The notes: generated from the letters alone by a model not told the origin. A stretch of 64,000 nt of DNA from Deltaproteobacteria bacterium CG11_big_fil_rev_8_21_14_0_20_47_16 (GCA_002796325.1 PCXA01000013.1:55343-119342), one strand, 5' to 3'. Shown: positions 35,927-46,258, counted from the first letter of the stretch. Translations and numbers: made by a program.

Positions 35927-37312
35927 TCACATGCCCATTGGAAGACAAATTGTAAAGATCGTTCCCTTACCTTCTTGACTAGCAACCGTAATGGATCCCC
36001 TCAACTGACTGACCATCTGCCTGACAATCGCCAATCCCAATCCACTGCCGCCTGTTGCCCGTGTACGTGATCGGTCTGCACGCCAAAATCTTTCAAACAC
36101 GCGTGGAAGTTCTTCACTCGAAATACCAACCCCCGTATCTGCAATTTCCAAAGTCCAGTCATCACCTTGCTGTCGGCCAGAAATGCGTAACGTATCGCCT
36201 TCTCGACTATACTTTACCGCATTATCTACTAGGTTGTTAATGATATGAGTCAACATACGATAATCAGTACGAATAATATCCACACCTAACGGTTTGACCT
36301 GACAATCAATTTTCTTTTCCTGAATATGAGGGTGGAAGCGCGCAATCACCTCTGATACCACATCAGCCACGGCAACTTCTTCCATAACTAACTGGGTACG
36401 ACCTGCTTCCAACTTTGAGAGACGTAATAAGTCCTCTACCATAAACTGCATCTGCTCTGCATTGCGCGCGATGATATTCACAAAGTTGCGTGTCATTACA
36501 GGCTCAGTAGCATCTTCATTTTGCAAGGTTTCTGCATATCCACGTATGGCCGTGAGCGGTGTTTTAAGTTCATGCGATACGTTGGCCACAAACTCGCGTT
36601 GAACCTCTTCCAATTGACGCTGAGGCGTTAAGTCATATCCCACAACCACAACTCCCTGCACATTGTTATCCACACGCCATGGCGTCGCTTGTGCAGACAC
36701 AATCAATGGTGCAATCGGCGGCAACTTTAGTTCAGCTCGCATACCCTCAGTAGATGTAAGCGCCTTTTCAATCAACTGCGCCAACTCCACAGAGCGACAT
36801 GCCGCTGCAATAGGCAAACCAACCGGTGATGCAGACATTCCCAACAATGTCTGAGATGCTGGATTACTCAGGATAATAAACCCATCATTGTCCACCACCA
36901 CCACAGCCTCTTGCATGCTGGCAATAATCGTCTTGAGTTGAGACTGCTCTCGTCGCTCCTGACGCACACGCTCTGTCAGGACTTCTGCCATCGTATTGAC
37001 CGCCAGACCGAGTTCCCCACTCACACCGGACCAAGATACTGAGATACGATCATCCAGATCACCCGCCATCATTGCACGTGTCACATGTTTGACCTGTTCA
37101 ATGACATATGCCACGTAGGACGCTACCGCCGTTGACACCAAAACTGCCAAAAGAATCATACCCACAACGGTTAGAATACACGTCCACCATAATTTATCGG
37201 CAATGTGCGGAATAAGGACACTGGCGGGGATTAAAAGTAAAAAGCAGGCAACACCCCCACCAATAACGACCAATTGTATGAGGAACAAGCGTAATGCAAC
37301 GCGGTTGCGCAT
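35927..37312 (-). CDS. phoR: Phosphate-regulon sensor histidine kinase PhoR
   Basis: 461 aa. Two transmembrane segments (about 8-30 and 42-66) are followed by HAMP (about 67-118), PAS (about 125-230), HisKA with the phospho-acceptor His in NVSHELKTPL (about 247), and HATPase with NLVDNAVKY, DTGVGIS and GSGLGLAI. It phosphorylates PhoB when phosphate is low and responds to Pst-PhoU. It begins 9 bp after phoB. Confidence 0.95.
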   Translation of the reverse strand: MRNRVALRLFLIQLVVIGGGVACFLLLIPASVLIPHIADKLWWTCILTVVGMILLAVLVSTAVASYVAYVIEQVKHVTRAMMAGDLDDRISVSWSGVSGELGLAVNTMAEVLTERVRQERREQSQLKTIIASMQEAVVVVDNDGFIILSNPASQTLLGMSASPVGLPIAAACRSVELAQLIEKALTSTEGMRAELKLPPIAPLIVSAQATPWRVDNNVQGVVVVGYDLTPQRQLEEVQREFVANVSHELKTPLTAIRGYAETLQNEDATEPVMTRNFVNIIARNAEQMQFMVEDLLRLSKLEAGRTQLVMEEVAVADVVSEVIARFHPHIQEKKIDCQVKPLGVDIIRTDYRMLTHIINNLVDNAVKYSREGDTLRISGRQQGDDWTLEIADTGVGISSEELPRVFERFWRADRSRTRATGGSGLGLAIVRQMVSQLRGSITVASQEGKGTIFTICLPMGM

Positions 37313-37321
37313 GACGTGACC

Positions 37322-38023
37322 CTACGATTCGCTACGCCAGCAATACCCGACACCACGTACGGTCTCAAGGGGATTCCCGGCTTTTCCCAATTTTTGACGA
37401 AGTCTTTTAATGTGGGTATCAACAGTACGTGTTGTCAACGCGGGATCATATCCCCAGACTTCATTGAGTAACGTATCACGATTGGCAACCTTATCTTTGC
37501 GCGTAATAAGGTAATGTAACAGGCGAAATTCCAATAACGTCAAAACAATTGGCTTTCCATCAAAGGAAATTTCATGACGAATAGGATCAATTACCAGCCG
37601 ACCTTCTGTAACGACTGTTGCATCCACCTTGGGAACATCCAGCCCTGTTTTCATGCGTTTGAAAATAGCTTGAACGCGCAACACTAACTCACGCGGTGAA
37701 AACGGCTTGGAAAGATAATCATCCGCACCCATTTCAAATCCTACAATGCGATCAGCTTCTTCACCTTTGGCCGTTACCATGAGAACAGGTAAATTTTTGG
37801 TACGCGCATTACTTTTAATACTTCGACATATAGAGAGGCCATCTTTACCAGGTAGCATCAGATCCAGAATGACCATTGCTGGTGGCGGATCTCGTTCCAA
37901 TACTCGCAGTCCTTTTTCACCATCTGATGCAACTTCCACATGATATTTGGCCTGCTGCAGGCTAAATGCAATGAGTTGCGCAATATCTGGGTCATCTTCC
38001 ACTATAAGAATAGATTGTGCCAT
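37322..38023 (-). CDS. phoB: Phosphate-regulon response regulator PhoB
   Basis: A 233-aa OmpR-type regulator with a receiver domain (EDD at about 10-12, phospho-acceptor Asp in VILDLMLPG, Lys in SKPFSPREL) and a winged helix (LTLLEFRLL, TVDTHIKRLRQKLG). The start at 38023 gives the usual MAQSILIVEDD; the frame reaches a GTG at 38053 without a ribosome site. As first gene of phoBR-pstSCAB-phoU it should activate its own operon. I see no convincing Pho box in the 110 bp upstream. Confidence 0.95.
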   Translation of the reverse strand: MAQSILIVEDDPDIAQLIAFSLQQAKYHVEVASDGEKGLRVLERDPPPAMVILDLMLPGKDGLSICRSIKSNARTKNLPVLMVTAKGEEADRIVGFEMGADDYLSKPFSPRELVLRVQAIFKRMKTGLDVPKVDATVVTEGRLVIDPIRHEISFDGKPIVLTLLEFRLLHYLITRKDKVANRDTLLNEVWGYDPALTTRTVDTHIKRLRQKLGKAGNPLETVRGVGYCWRSES

Positions 38024-38154
38024 GGGCGCGCTATGACACAATTCGGAATTCACGGCAACAATATCAGCATGTAATTCAATTTTTTCCAGAAGCTTGCACC
38101 TCTACGAGCACTATGTTAGCGCCCCCTCGCACATAAATGAAAGGGCCCTCCGAA

Positions 38155-39237
38155 ATGACAGCAATTTATAACTTTAGTGCAGGTCCAGCTGTACTCCCCC
38201 AAGATGTTCTCAAACAAGCCCAGGAAGAGCTCCCCAACTGGCATGGCTCTGGTATGAGCGTCATGGAAATGAGTCACCGCGGCAAAGAATTTATGGGAAT
38301 TATTGAACGGGCAGAAGCGGATTTGAGGGAATTAATGAATATTCCCGCAAACTACAAAGTTCTCTTTTTGCAAGGTGGCGCCACAGCTCAGTTCTCAGCC
38401 ATCCCCATGAACTTGCTCCGGGGCAAAACCACAGCAGACTATGTATACACCGGCGAATGGGCCAAAAAGGCCATTAAAGAGGCCAAGCGCTATTGTACTG
38501 TTAACATTGTAGCTAGCTCTGAAGATAAGAACTTTATGTACGCCCCACCGCAATCTCAATGGAAGCTCAATCCAGATGCTGCATATGTCCATTATACTTC
38601 TAACGAAACCATCCAAGGTGTAGAGTTTAACTGGGTCCCAGAAACAAATGGCGTTCCATTGGTTGCTGATATGTCATCACACATTCTATCGCGCCCAATC
38701 GATATCACTAAATACGCCCTTATTTATGCAGGCGCTCAAAAGAACATTGGCCCTGCAGGTCTCACCATTGTAATCGTACGCGAAGATCTCTTGGGTAACA
38801 CCCTGCCATTTACACCAATGTTGTTTGACTACAAAGTCGAAGCTGACAACGCGTCAATGATGAACACCCCACCTACATATGCCATTTATATGGCAGGCCT
38901 TGTGTTTGCGTGGCTCAAAAAATTAGGTGGCATTGCCAAAATGGAAGAAATTAATATCGCAAAATCCAAACTACTGTATGACTACATTGATAGCACAGAT
39001 TTTTATCAATCCCCTGTCAACAAACCAGATCGCTCACGCATGAACGTGCCATTTACACTGGCAAAAGCCGACTTGGATGAAGAATTTTTAAAACAAGCCA
39101 AAGCTGCTGGATTATTACAATTAAAGGGCCATCGCTCAGTAGGTGGTATGCGAGCGTCTATTTACAATGCAATGCCTATCGATGGCGTAAAATCTCTAGT
39201 GGCGTTCATGACCGACTTTGAAACGAAAAATAAATAA
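38155..39237 (+). CDS. serC: Phosphoserine aminotransferase
   Basis: A 360-aa PLP enzyme that makes phosphoserine from 3-phosphohydroxypyruvate. It opens with [11 protein letters not shown] and has [18 protein letters not shown] and the PLP lysine in [12 protein letters not shown] (about residue 198), then [10 protein letters not shown]. The start at 38155 gives the standard N-terminus; an ATG at 38137 is open but has no ribosome site. serA follows after 9 bp. Confidence 0.96.
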   Translation: MTAIYNFSAGPAVLPQDVLKQAQEELPNWHGSGMSVMEMSHRGKEFMGIIERAEADLRELMNIPANYKVLFLQGGATAQFSAIPMNLLRGKTTADYVYTGEWAKKAIKEAKRYCTVNIVASSEDKNFMYAPPQSQWKLNPDAAYVHYTSNETIQGVEFNWVPETNGVPLVADMSSHILSRPIDITKYALIYAGAQKNIGPAGLTIVIVREDLLGNTLPFTPMLFDYKVEADNASMMNTPPTYAIYMAGLVFAWLKKLGGIAKMEEINIAKSKLLYDYIDSTDFYQSPVNKPDRSRMNVPFTLAKADLDEEFLKQAKAAGLLQLKGHRSVGGMRASIYNAMPIDGVKSLVAFMTDFETKNK

Positions 39238-39246
39238 GGAGCTATA

Positions 39247-40158
39247 ATGAAAATTCTCATTTGCGATGGTTTGGATAGTGAAGCTGTAAAACAATTGGAA
39301 AATGATGGTCACGATATCACCCTTAAAAAGGGGATCTCACCCGATGAATTGAACCAACTCATCGCAGATACCGAATGCGTTGTCGTGCGCAGTGCCACAA
39401 AAATCAAAGCGCCCGCTTTGGAACATGCTAAAAACTTAAAACTTGTTGTTCGTGCCGGCGTTGGCTTGGACAATGTGGATGCGGTTGCCGCACAAGCCAA
39501 GGGTATCACCGTACAAAACACGCCCACTGCCACAACTATTAGTGTTGCTGAACATGCATTTGGACTCATGCTGGCGCTAGCTCGCCATATCCCACAAGGT
39601 AATCAGTCTACAAAGGAAGGCAAGTGGGAACGCAAAACACTAGAAGGCACCGAACTTTATAAGAAAACAATTGGTATCTTGGGTTTTGGTCGCATTGGAC
39701 AAGAAGTTGCAAAGCGTGCCAAAGCGTTTCACATGCGTGTTATTGCCTGTGACAGGCACTTAGATCCAGAAATGGTAGAGGCATTGGAAATCGAATCTGG
39801 AGATTTAGATACACTCCTCAATGAAGCTGATTACTTATCGTTGCATCTTCCGCTGGACGACAGCACGCGCAACTTATTTAATGCTGACCGCTTGGGTAAA
39901 ATGAAAAAGGGTGCACGCATCATTAATACCGCACGTGGTGGTTTGATTGATGAGCAAGCGCTTGCAGATGCCATTAAGTCAGGTCAAATCGGTGGCGCAG
40001 CCATCGATGTATTTGCAAAGGAACCTACAGAAAAGGACAACCCTCTTTTCAATTTACCACAATGCATCTGCGTGCCGCACTTGGGAGCATCAACAGCAGA
40101 GGGTCAATTACGCGCCGGTGCAGAGGTTGCCCGAATCATCCGTGAATTCAACGCCTAA
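39247..40158 (+). CDS. serA: D-3-phosphoglycerate dehydrogenase, short form
   Basis: A 303-aa D-2-hydroxyacid dehydrogenase, first step of serine synthesis. NAD site GFGRIGQEVAKRA (about 143-155); catalytic Arg in NTARGGLID, Glu in FAKEP and His in PHLGAST. It lacks the C-terminal ACT domain of long forms and so is probably not serine-inhibited. Its end overlaps the next gene by 17 bp. Confidence 0.93.
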   Translation: MKILICDGLDSEAVKQLENDGHDITLKKGISPDELNQLIADTECVVVRSATKIKAPALEHAKNLKLVVRAGVGLDNVDAVAAQAKGITVQNTPTATTISVAEHAFGLMLALARHIPQGNQSTKEGKWERKTLEGTELYKKTIGILGFGRIGQEVAKRAKAFHMRVIACDRHLDPEMVEALEIESGDLDTLLNEADYLSLHLPLDDSTRNLFNADRLGKMKKGARIINTARGGLIDEQALADAIKSGQIGGAAIDVFAKEPTEKDNPLFNLPQCICVPHLGASTAEGQLRAGAEVARIIREFNA

Positions 40159-40828
40159 GATTGTTCCCATCTCGGCCTGTATCCCACATGAGGGAGTGCT
40201 GTCGGAGCGTGTAACACTCGTTTCTACAGACATTCAAAAAAGTGGTGGCATCCGCATTCCATTACTTGCGATTCAATCTCCAAACGAACCTAATCAGTGG
40301 GTCATTATTGATGGCATGCACCGATTTGCAGCATGTCAACAATTGGGTCTACAACAAATCCCAATTTGCGAGGTTGACTACAATGATCCCAATATTATTT
40401 TGATGGGTTGGGATGCAATTACACACATTCCATTTTGTCCGGATAAGCAGCTATTCCAACTCTTTTCGCGCGATGCTGGTTTTATCATTGAGGAACACCC
40501 TTGGCAGACAGTAGAACAGGTCCACGATGGCATTCATCATCGTGAATACCTGATGGCCGTAGGTGATCGTGCCGGAACTTTATACACTGTTAAACGCCAG
40601 GACAACAACCACACTGTGGCACAAGCAATTTCAGCCATGCGGTCCGTAGATACCATTCTAGATCAATGTAATCCTGAGTTTATTGCAGACGATTTGTCGC
40701 TAAACGCTTTTTCTAGTGGAGTGGGGAAATCCCTTATTCTACGACCACGTTATACCAAACAAGAGGTCCTTCAAGCGATTCAATCAGAGACACTCTTTCC
40801 ACACAAGAGCACGCGTCATATCACTTGA
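40142..40828 (+). CDS. ParB/SerK-fold protein in the serine operon
   Basis: A 228-aa protein. Residues about 10-85 match the ParB/sulfiredoxin fold with the motif IDGMHRFAACQQLGLQQIP, which parallels the nucleotide-binding EGHHR/DGxHR loop of free serine kinases (SerK, SbnI). The remaining part is unlike ParB DNA-binding domains. The neighbours serC and serA, and no serB in this operon, suggest action on phosphoserine or serine. That function is inference. Start GTG at 40142 overlaps serA; the open frame to 39947 is the serA shadow. The 3' end overlaps the convergent gene by 8 bp. Confidence 0.72.
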   Translation: MNSTPKIVPISACIPHEGVLSERVTLVSTDIQKSGGIRIPLLAIQSPNEPNQWVIIDGMHRFAACQQLGLQQIPICEVDYNDPNIILMGWDAITHIPFCPDKQLFQLFSRDAGFIIEEHPWQTVEQVHDGIHHREYLMAVGDRAGTLYTVKRQDNNHTVAQAISAMRSVDTILDQCNPEFIADDLSLNAFSSGVGKSLILRPRYTKQEVLQAIQSETLFPHKSTRHIT

Positions 40829-41258
40829 TAAGATCAATAGTTTTCAATGATTTGGTTGATGGGTCAAAGGTACATGTCACCTTATCGCCCACTTTGAAGG
40901 ATTTAACATTCGCAGCACCAATCGTTAAAACCCACTCCTGTTTGGCTTTCCAATCTCTTACTTTGATAGTTGAGGGATCTACAAAAATCAACTGACCCAC
41001 AGCACGATTTCCACTCGATGTCAGCTCTGGTGTGGCCTTTTCTGGTGTTGGAGAGGCCCCCACTGGAGCTGCAGGCTTAGCTACAGGTGCTGGCGTTGGG
41101 CTACTAGCTACGGGTGGTACCATTTTATCTGCTGTCGATGCAGCGGTAGGTGGCGCAGGCACTTTCATTGCCATTGGTGGCGTGGTATCCGCCGCGTTGG
41201 CGTGGCCCGCAACCCCCAAAGTCGCTATTAACCCCAGCATACAAATCGCTTTTTGCAT
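40821..41258 (-). CDS. Exported Pro/Ala-rich protein with a small C-terminal domain
   Basis: 145 aa. A signal peptide (about 1-22, cleaved after ANA) precedes a Pro/Ala/Thr linker (about 25-85) and a small beta-rich domain (about 88-145, VGQLIFVDPSTIKVRDW then SFKVGDKVTCTFDP). The domain looks OB-like. Function unknown. It follows the MMPL exporter by 9 bp, so the two are probably co-transcribed. Confidence 0.68.
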   Translation of the reverse strand: MQKAICMLGLIATLGVAGHANAADTTPPMAMKVPAPPTAASTADKMVPPVASSPTPAPVAKPAAPVGASPTPEKATPELTSSGNRAVGQLIFVDPSTIKVRDWKAKQEWVLTIGAANVKSFKVGDKVTCTFDPSTKSLKTIDLIK

Positions 41259-41267
41259 GTCGCCTCC

Positions 41268-43778
41268 CTATTTTTTTTCTGAAGCTTGCTCTTTCCAAAT
41301 AACATATGCGGGCAGACTTACTAAAGCAGCAATGAGACAGGTGATCTCACCGAAGAGTGCCGCCCAGCCAAATGACACCAACGCCAAGCTGCGACTCATC
41401 ACCAACACTGAATATCCAATAATCGTTGTGAGGGAACACAAGAATACCGCACCCCCAATACGCTTAACAACCTCTGGCATACTTCCTTCACCATCCTGCA
41501 CATAGCGCTGTGTCATATTCACCGCATACTCCACACCAATACCAAATGTAATGGGCAACGCGACAAAGTTGAGGAAGTTCAACTTGATTCCAAAGATCGC
41601 CATCCCTCCTACCATCCACAGCACTCCTAAAAGCAATGTTCCTAAGCACATCACTGTAGAACGACTCCAACGGAAGTTAATGATGACCATAATGACGACA
41701 AATCCGAATGACAATAAAGTAACACGCGGACCTTCATGTACAACAGCTTGCAGAAGATCTGCAAATATGACGGGCTCACCCGAAGAGTAGAGCTTTTCAC
41801 CATTTGCCAAAGGTACTTCTCGTAAAATTTTTGAAAATTGAATTAAGTCCTTTCCATTCCATAAATTGGCCGTAGGTTTAGGATAGACTAATGCCATCAA
41901 TCCTCGACGGCCATCCACCTCATCAAAGGCAGATTTCAACATTTCAGGGACATCTTTCATACGAAGTGACTGTAAATCGTCTGTATCTCTAAATTTATCA
42001 ACTTCGACTTTTTGATCTGCACTCATAAATGTGAGTGCCTTTCCTGACAAAGTCTTACGCATTGATGCTAATTCTGCCATTTTCTCCTTCTGACTAGAAG
42101 GAACATAATCAAGCATGGTCTTACATGAATCGATAATTTCTTTTCCATCAACATCAAGAAACTGCTTTGATCGTGCCATAACACTCGGACAAATAAGCGG
42201 CACCTGCTCCAAGTTGTCGGCCAAAATATATGCCGGCGTCTGTGACTCACCAAAGATCTGATTGACACGACCACGCGCTCGATTTTCCCAAGAATCTTCT
42301 TCTTTCGGCGATTTAAATTTTAGATTTTCGAAATTATATTCTAAGGAATTGGGGATATACCATGCTACTAATGCAAGACAGATAATCGATATAACTCCTG
42401 ATCCCACCAATATCTGCCGAGGTTTCTGAGTAAGCAAGCGAGATAGTGGATTCATAATGTTACCAAACGACCGTGTTGCAAAACCTTTCGCTTTCAATGG
42501 GAACGCTCTCTCATAAACGGACATATATGATGGCAAGAACAGATAAGTGCACAACCAACATAATGGCATGCCAATACCACCAATCATACCAAACTGACTG
42601 AAGCCTTTGATATTCGTAACTGTCAGGGCCAAGAATGAACTGGCATTGGTTAGTGATGAAATGAGTGTTGGCTTCCAAGTATGCGCAAGACTTGTGGACA
42701 GCGCCGGCATGAGTGTTGAACTTGGGTCACGTCGCTCTTCCAAATACCGCGCCATGAGAATCAAACTATAGTTGATACCATTACCTACAATGATCGATCC
42801 TAAAAATGCGGTCTGACTGGTCAAATAGCCAATGGCGTAATAAGCAAACGTCAGAGCAAGCAGTGTTCCTTGGGCAACGGTGATCGTCATAAGGATGCCC
42901 ATTCGCATGCGCCTGAAGTAAAGAAGCACCACCATTCCAATAAGGCTAACCGCAAGAATTGTTGTTTTGAGTATGTCTCCAATTAAAGCACGATATTCTA
43001 CTTTCAACTTGGGAAAGCGACCACCAAAGACTGTTTGAATAGAGGGATCAAAACTTTTAGGGTTCAATGAATCAATCGTTTTCTGCACACGCCCCATCAA
43101 CTTCTCAGCAAACTCAAGTCCTGTGGCACCCTTGATTGGCTTTAGAATGATGACTGCCAATGTGGCATCTGGCGTCGTAAAATAACCGTCTTCATAATGT
43201 TCATATTTATTGGTCTTGGCCTTATATTTGTCTTCAATATCCGAAATATCAAATTTTCGGGGTTCATCTGTAAACTCAATGTAAAGAGGGCTTTTTTTAA
43301 TTTTTTCGTAATCAATTTGATCTTTAATGCGTTTGTGAATTTCTTTTAAGTCACCCAAGTCCACATATAGATACTTATTCTTCTCAAAAAATTTCTTTAC
43401 CGTGGTATTTTCATAATCCACTGTAGCAATCAAATCACCCAATTGCTCAGGAACGGCAGCTACAAATGCATCAATGAACTTGCGTGTTGCAGGCCAATTC
43501 CTTCCTCCTACCAAAACCTGTAGCGTGGCACTGGAACGCACGCGACTTTCAATCTTATTCAGTTCAATGACGCTACGATACTGATCTGGCAGCATCTCCT
43601 TAAAATCACTACGTACCTGAATGTGCTTAACAACTGAGAACGTACCATAAAAGAGAGCAATCGATAGAAGCACCACCACCCAATCAAAGCGACGTACTAA
43701 ACGCACATACGAGGACCAAAAGCGTTCACTTTTTCGGGTGGCTTCTTCTGTCGGAACAGAGCTTGTAGGATGTGACAT
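41268..43778 (-). CDS. RND/MMPL-family exporter
   Basis: An 836-aa inner-membrane protein with about 12 transmembrane segments arranged as two repeats, each with a large periplasmic loop. Motifs are FLGSIIVGNGINYSLILMARY and FGIGVEYAVNMTQRYV, the GxxxDY-like segments of SSD/MMPL proteins with Asn/Glu in place of the usual Asp. Family members move lipids or hopanoids to the outer membrane. The N-terminal EMLPDQYRSV region fits HpnN-like proteins. ATG at 43778 is chosen; a TTG at 43799 is possible. Confidence 0.85.
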   Translation of the reverse strand: MSHPTSSVPTEEATRKSERFWSSYVRLVRRFDWVVVLLSIALFYGTFSVVKHIQVRSDFKEMLPDQYRSVIELNKIESRVRSSATLQVLVGGRNWPATRKFIDAFVAAVPEQLGDLIATVDYENTTVKKFFEKNKYLYVDLGDLKEIHKRIKDQIDYEKIKKSPLYIEFTDEPRKFDISDIEDKYKAKTNKYEHYEDGYFTTPDATLAVIILKPIKGATGLEFAEKLMGRVQKTIDSLNPKSFDPSIQTVFGGRFPKLKVEYRALIGDILKTTILAVSLIGMVVLLYFRRMRMGILMTITVAQGTLLALTFAYYAIGYLTSQTAFLGSIIVGNGINYSLILMARYLEERRDPSSTLMPALSTSLAHTWKPTLISSLTNASSFLALTVTNIKGFSQFGMIGGIGMPLCWLCTYLFLPSYMSVYERAFPLKAKGFATRSFGNIMNPLSRLLTQKPRQILVGSGVISIICLALVAWYIPNSLEYNFENLKFKSPKEEDSWENRARGRVNQIFGESQTPAYILADNLEQVPLICPSVMARSKQFLDVDGKEIIDSCKTMLDYVPSSQKEKMAELASMRKTLSGKALTFMSADQKVEVDKFRDTDDLQSLRMKDVPEMLKSAFDEVDGRRGLMALVYPKPTANLWNGKDLIQFSKILREVPLANGEKLYSSGEPVIFADLLQAVVHEGPRVTLLSFGFVVIMVIINFRWSRSTVMCLGTLLLGVLWMVGGMAIFGIKLNFLNFVALPITFGIGVEYAVNMTQRYVQDGEGSMPEVVKRIGGAVFLCSLTTIIGYSVLVMSRSLALVSFGWAALFGEITCLIAALVSLPAYVIWKEQASEKK

Positions 43779-43866
43779 AGGTTGGTGACTTTTGCCCAAT
43801 CATTCGGTAAAGTCAAGGCTGCAACAAGGTTACACAATGCTATCTCAGAATCATTACCAAAATGCA

Positions 43867-44349
43867 TTATTTCTTCATGAGTGTGGTGCAAGATTCGAGT
43901 GCCAACAACTTGGCCTTTGTCACAGAACCTTTCCCTGCAGAATAATTGCCAATGCGACCATTGGCGGTAAGCACGCGATGACATGGAATCAGAATGGGAA
44001 GTGGATTTTTGGCCATGGCTTGCCCAACTGCCCGTGCAGCTCTTGGGCTTCCTGCTCGCAATGCCAACTCAGCATAACTGACAGTCTTACCAGCAGGCAC
44101 TTTGCACAAGACGCGATACACTGATCGGTGAAACAGGGGCACTGCTGACAAATCCAAGGGGCAATCTGAAAAATTTTGAAGTTTACCAGAAAGGTGTTTC
44201 TGAACTTTTGCAACAGTTGGCTTCAACCAAGATGGAATTTCGTTCGAAACCTTTCCCTTAACATCAATTTTCACTGATTGAATATGACTATCCATCCAAC
44301 CCAGCTTACACAACCCAATATCTGTTTTAAAAATTGTATAATTCATCAT
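43867..44349 (-). CDS. ogt: Methylated-DNA-protein cysteine methyltransferase
   Basis: A 160-aa protein that repairs O6-methylguanine by taking the methyl group onto its own Cys. The active site is IPCHRVLTANGRIGNYSAG (Cys about residue 126), with the Arg finger RAVGQAMAKNP. Length is typical of Ogt. ATG overlaps the end of the TPR gene. The 68 bp between it and the exporter hold nothing clear. Confidence 0.93.
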   Translation of the reverse strand: MMNYTIFKTDIGLCKLGWMDSHIQSVKIDVKGKVSNEIPSWLKPTVAKVQKHLSGKLQNFSDCPLDLSAVPLFHRSVYRVLCKVPAGKTVSYAELALRAGSPRAARAVGQAMAKNPLPILIPCHRVLTANGRIGNYSAGKGSVTKAKLLALESCTTLMKK

Positions 44350-45248
44350 CGCACACTCGAACGAATTAATTTGAGTAATCGCTGTGCATCATTCTGCCGA
44401 CGATTCTTTTGAATAACCTGCTTTAGAGCTTCTGTAGCCACATCTAACTTACCCAATCGCCATGCCGTCACACCCAGCAAATATTTTTGCGTGCTATCAT
44501 ATTCTACTGGAAGACCAACTGTCTTTTGCAAATACGCTGCTGCAGAGTTAATGTCATTCACACGCAATGCTGATAATACAGCCGCCAACGCCAATGTACT
44601 TGAATTTGAAAAGGAGGTCATTGCACTATTCAGAACTGCCGCGGCACTTACTGGCACGTTCGACATATAGTAAATACGCGCCACCATCAAATAGTCATCT
44701 ACCTTTGGTGTCGTCATACTAAGCAATCGTTGCGACATTTGATTGGCTACCGGGATACCCATCTCTTGACGCTCAGTTGCATCCTTTGTTGAATTATAAA
44801 ATCGCTCAAAACTGACCGCCAATGCAGAGGCATACTCAGGTGTATTGGGATCTGACAGCATGGCATCCATAAAGGTGGTAATGGCTTCCGCCAAACTACC
44901 GTTGAGTAACCAGAATCTTCCGAGCAAATACTGGGTGTCTGCACCCAACTTTTCAGATTCTGGCATTTGCAAAATGCTATCGAGCAGAAGTTGTGCAGTT
45001 GCCTGTGCTGCGGGAGGAAGACGCTTGGTTCCAGCCTTTGTGGATTCACACATCACACCCCAAAACTCTTCTGCTTGAACGAGAATGGCATTGGATTGAG
45101 GCTTACCCGGTTGGCAACCCAGGTGTGGTGTGTACGGAAAATATTTGTAGTTCAGATATGGAGTTAAATCTTCAGAGTTACCCGCAATTCCCGCAACAGG
45201 CGCCAACACAAGCATCATCAATAGCACTGCGAACAATTTTTTCCCCAT
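44346..45248 (-). CDS. Exported TPR-repeat protein
   Basis: 300 aa with a signal peptide (about 1-22). The mature protein is helical, with TPR-like units: YLLGRFWLLNGSLAEAITTFMDAML, then VARIYYMSNVPVSAAAVLNSA, and YLLGVTAWRLGKLDVATEALKQVI. It probably acts as a periplasmic scaffold; partners are unknown. Start 45248 has GGAG upstream; an ATG at 45275 overlapping nadA is also open. Part of nadA-TPR-ogt. Confidence 0.75.
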   Translation of the reverse strand: MGKKLFAVLLMMLVLAPVAGIAGNSEDLTPYLNYKYFPYTPHLGCQPGKPQSNAILVQAEEFWGVMCESTKAGTKRLPPAAQATAQLLLDSILQMPESEKLGADTQYLLGRFWLLNGSLAEAITTFMDAMLSDPNTPEYASALAVSFERFYNSTKDATERQEMGIPVANQMSQRLLSMTTPKVDDYLMVARIYYMSNVPVSAAAVLNSAMTSFSNSSTLALAAVLSALRVNDINSAAAYLQKTVGLPVEYDSTQKYLLGVTAWRLGKLDVATEALKQVIQKNRRQNDAQRLLKLIRSSVR

Positions 45249-45274
45249 ATGATTTCGCTCCAATGCAAACCGCA

Positions 45275-46258
45275 TTAACCCCGCCCAACTGTCATCATAC
45301 GCTCCACCGCACGACGCGCTGGCACTGCAATTGCTTCGGGAATATCTACCACAAATTGATTTTTTTCAAGGGCCGAAATGACGTTCTCCAAAGTGATCTT
45401 CTTCATATGTGGACAAATGGTGCATGGCATTTTGAATTCCATCTTGGGAAACTGCTCTTTCACATTGGCCGCCATGCTGCACTCAGTGATCATCATGACT
45501 TGGCCCGTGGGGTGCTTGCGCAAATACTCTTCCATGCCATGCGTGCTACCTGAATAGTCGGCGGCTTGAATCACATCGGGACTACACTCAGGATGGGCAA
45601 TCACTTGAATCCCCGGGAACTGGGCGCGGTACGCCTTGATATCATCCACCGTAAACTGTTCATGCACCATGCATCGACCTGGATGCGTGAAGACAGTCTT
45701 TCCGGTTTCACGCGCAACATTCTGACCCAGGAATTCATCGGGGATAAAAATGAATTCACTTCCTGGCAAACTGTTCACGACTTTTGCCGCATTGCCCGAT
45801 GTACAGCAAATATCGGACTCTGCCTTGATGTCTGCCTGCGTATTCACATAGCAAACCACAGGCACTCCGGGATGCTTGGCCTTGAGTGCACGCACATCTT
45901 CAGGGGTAATGGACTCGGAGAGCGAACATCCTGCTGTGGGATCCGGAATCAAAACTGTTCTCTGAGGATTAAGTAACTTGGCTGTTTCCGCCATGAAATG
46001 CACGCCACAAAATACAATGGTATCCGCATCGACCTGGGTTGCGGCCTGCGACAAACCCAGTGAATCCCCCACGACATCTGCAATACCGTGATAGATCGCG
46101 GGAACTTGGTAATAATGTACCAAAATGACGGCATTCTTCTCTTTTTTGAGCTGATTGATACGTTCAATCTGGGGCATAGCCAGATCAATTTCGGGCGCAC
46201 TTAAAACAGTCGCCAGCCGACGTCGAATCTCGGTCGTATTCGGGGTATTATAATGCAT
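45275..46258 (-). CDS. nadA: Quinolinate synthase A
   Basis: A 327-aa [4Fe-4S] enzyme that condenses iminoaspartate with dihydroxyacetone phosphate to quinolinate for NAD synthesis. Present are VHYYQVPAI, GDSLGLS, FCGVHFMAETAK, AGCSLSES, HPECSPDV, MITECSMAANV and MPCTICPHMKKI, with the cluster Cys residues. No nadB or nadC lies nearby. Confidence 0.95.
   Translation of the reverse strand: MHYNTPNTTEIRRRLATVLSAPEIDLAMPQIERINQLKKEKNAVILVHYYQVPAIYHGIADVVGDSLGLSQAATQVDADTIVFCGVHFMAETAKLLNPQRTVLIPDPTAGCSLSESITPEDVRALKAKHPGVPVVCYVNTQADIKAESDICCTSGNAAKVVNSLPGSEFIFIPDEFLGQNVARETGKTVFTHPGRCMVHEQFTVDDIKAYRAQFPGIQVIAHPECSPDVIQAADYSGSTHGMEEYLRKHPTGQVMMITECSMAANVKEQFPKMEFKMPCTICPHMKKITLENVISALEKNQFVVDIPEAIAVPARRAVERMMTVGRG

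Noticed and set aside
36710..36760. Sixth copy of the shared motif (GCAACTTTA inside phoR)
   Set aside because: The -35-like part has a mismatch, no CGATA follows after 12 bases, and it lies inside a coding region.
38024..38136. Pho box upstream of phoB
   Set aside because: No two direct CTGTCAT-like repeats with 4-bp spacing could be found.
39947..40141. N-terminal extension of the ParB/SerK-fold gene
   Set aside because: It is the out-of-frame shadow of serA; GTG 40142 gives the domain boundary.
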